Positions 63,080 through 64,000 of a stretch of DNA of 64,000 nucleotides are shown here, in pieces (position 1 is the stretch's first letter; each line of letters starts with the position of its first letter). Source of the DNA: JAVJST01 sp965229715 (GTDB lineage Bacteria; Pseudomonadota; Alphaproteobacteria; Rhodospirillales; Casp-alpha2); contig CBDDJL010000001.1 of the NCBI GenBank assembly GCA_965229715.1, forward strand, positions 124,001-188,000, read 5' to 3'. Under the pieces are notes generated by a model. The model was not told the DNA's origin, made no database searches, and saw only the letters and a program-made list of their open reading frames with translations. Position numbers and translations under genes: made by a program.

Positions 63080-64000
63080 ATTTATCAAAAATGACGATTG
63101 CGCAGCAGATGGCTGACTTCGTTTGCGGAACGAGAGTCGTGCCCCATGAGACTCGCTGGATGGCAGTCAACGCCGTGGTCGATCTGACGACCGCATGCGT
63201 GGCCGGGTCAGGTACGGATGCCGCGCGCTCCGCAGCACGGGCGGCACATGCGATCTGGGGGCGAGGATCATGTTCCGTGTGGCTTCGCGGTGCCCAGTTG
63301 ACCGCAACCGGCGCGGCTTTTGCCAACTCGATTAGCGCCTCTGCACTCGACCTGGATGATGGTCATCGTGCAGCGGCGGGCCATCCTGGCGCTGCGATCA
63401 TTCCGGCGGTTCTGGCAGAAGCCGAGGAGATCGGTTGCGAGACAGATGACATCTTGACCGCCATCGCGATCGGCTACGAAATCGCAATCCGTGTCGCCGC
63501 GTCACGCGACCTGGCGGCACTGGATACTCTTGTTACGGGACGCTGGTGCGGACAAGGGGTTGCCGCCGCCGTGGGCTGGATGCGCGGGCTTCCCAATGAA
63601 CAAATTGCGCAAGCCATGGCGCTGGCTGGTTCCTGCGCGCCGAACCTGAGCGCCGTCGCCTACTCAAGCGTCATGGGGAACCACCTGAAGGAGGGTATCG
63701 CATGGGCCACGGCAACAGGTTTGTCGGCGGTGGAATTGGCGGCACAGGGTTTCACCGGCCCCGTCGATATTTTCGACAACGCCGACTTCTTCGATCCCGA
63801 TACGTTGCAGTACGGAAACGGCCCCGGCTGGTATCTCGACGGTATCTACTTCAAACCCTATAGCTGCTGCCGATGGGCGCATGCGCCGATAGATGCCATC
63901 CTCACGCTTCTCCACCGCGAAGACATTCGGCCGTCAGACGTCGTATCAATCGACATTCATACGTTTTCGCGCTCCTTGCGGCTGAACAACGAGGTTGCCC
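63076..64000 (+). CDS. MmgE/PrpD family protein (3' end outside window)
   Basis: At least 308 residues, open to the window end. It starts at ATG 63076 or 63091 (MTIAQQMADFVCGTR). The MmgE/PrpD fold shows as FANSISASALDLDDGHRAAA, GHPGAAIIPAVLAEAEEIGC, AIAIGYEIAIRVAAS and FKPYSCCRWAHAPIDAIL. The DDGH motif and the YxxCRW-like stretch correspond to the active site of 2-methylcitrate dehydratase, iminodisuccinate epimerase and aconitate decarboxylase. Many family members have unknown substrates. It is divergent from the dehydrogenase operon across the inverted repeat. Confidence 0.85.
   Translation, partial: MDLSKMTIAQQMADFVCGTRVVPHETRWMAVNAVVDLTTACVAGSGTDAARSAARAAHAIWGRGSCSVWLRGAQLTATGAAFANSISASALDLDDGHRAAAGHPGAAIIPAVLAEAEEIGCETDDILTAIAIGYEIAIRVAASRDLAALDTLVTGRWCGQGVAAAVGWMRGLPNEQIAQAMALAGSCAPNLSAVAYSSVMGNHLKEGIAWATATGLSAVELAAQGFTGPVDIFDNADFFDPDTLQYGNGPGWYLDGIYFKPYSCCRWAHAPIDAILTLLHREDIRPSDVVSIDIHTFSRSLRLNNEVA

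Overview
The window looks like chromosomal DNA of a GC-rich alphaproteobacterium. The signs are a DUF2336 protein, TadE/TadG pseudopilins, a Crp/Fnr regulator, Tat-exported ABC binding proteins, IS407-like, IS427-like and IS1182 insertion sequences, and a dispersed short palindrome with the core atgcccgga..tccgggcat. No rRNA, tRNA, CRISPR or replication origin was seen, so the species cannot be named.

Layout. (1) 1-9.5 kb is an ordinary envelope region: DUF2336, a TadG-like protein, two TadE-like proteins, a TPR lipoprotein, a Crp/Fnr regulator, an ExeA/GspA-like ATPase with a GspB-like TPR partner, and a Coa1/Sel1 membrane protein. (2) 9.7-12.4 kb carries a small YIDPGTGS membrane protein, a NoeA-like methyltransferase and a GT2 glycosyltransferase. 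(3) 12.98-15.65 kb holds an IS3-family element, a gene-poor stretch and an IS5-family remnant. (4) 15.8-26.6 kb is a surface-glycan island. It has a CDP-glycerol-type glycerophosphotransferase on the plus strand. On the minus strand is a tightly packed block: alkaline-phosphatase/sulfatase-fold membrane protein, YidC paralogue, formyltransferase-fold protein, second YIDPGTGS protein, glutamine-kinase-like protein, class I glutamine amidotransferase and cytidylyltransferase. The last three, joined by 4-nt overlaps, match the logic of the Campylobacter Cj1418-Cj1417-Cj1416 route to CDP-amidate (activated phosphoramidate), here with an extra nucleotidyltransferase-like domain fused to the kinase. 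This is the most exciting system in the window. (5) 26.6-29.9 kb is AT-rich DNA, a tyrosine recombinase and an IS1182 element, the probable edge of mobile DNA. (6) 29.9-64 kb is a large catabolic locus.

The catabolic locus combines N-demethylation or oxidation enzymes (two Rieske oxygenases; three flavin/4Fe-4S oxidoreductases of the trimethylamine dehydrogenase/dienoyl-CoA reductase family; a three-subunit flavoprotein amine dehydrogenase of HcnABC/OoxAB architecture; SDR, MDR and aldehyde dehydrogenases) with acyl-CoA beta-oxidation enzymes (CoA ligase, acyl-CoA dehydrogenase, hydratase/dehydrogenase, thiolase). It also has aconitase X, an amidase, an M24 creatinase-like enzyme, two orphan family-5 binding proteins, a DMT exporter and the start of an MmgE/PrpD gene. 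I infer uptake and breakdown of an N-methylated or amide-linked compound with an acyl part; the substrate is not determined by the sequence.

The locus appears to be a single regulon. The near-identical palindrome TTTTCT-N5-AGAAAA, exact or degenerate, lies in all five divergent promoter gaps between 30.7 and 52 kb and so flanks about 18 genes. The promoter of the local XRE-cupin regulator carries two degenerate copies, which suggests that it is the regulator and controls itself. Two genes of the locus (aconitase X large subunit and an NTF2-like protein) are each broken by what looks like one missing C.
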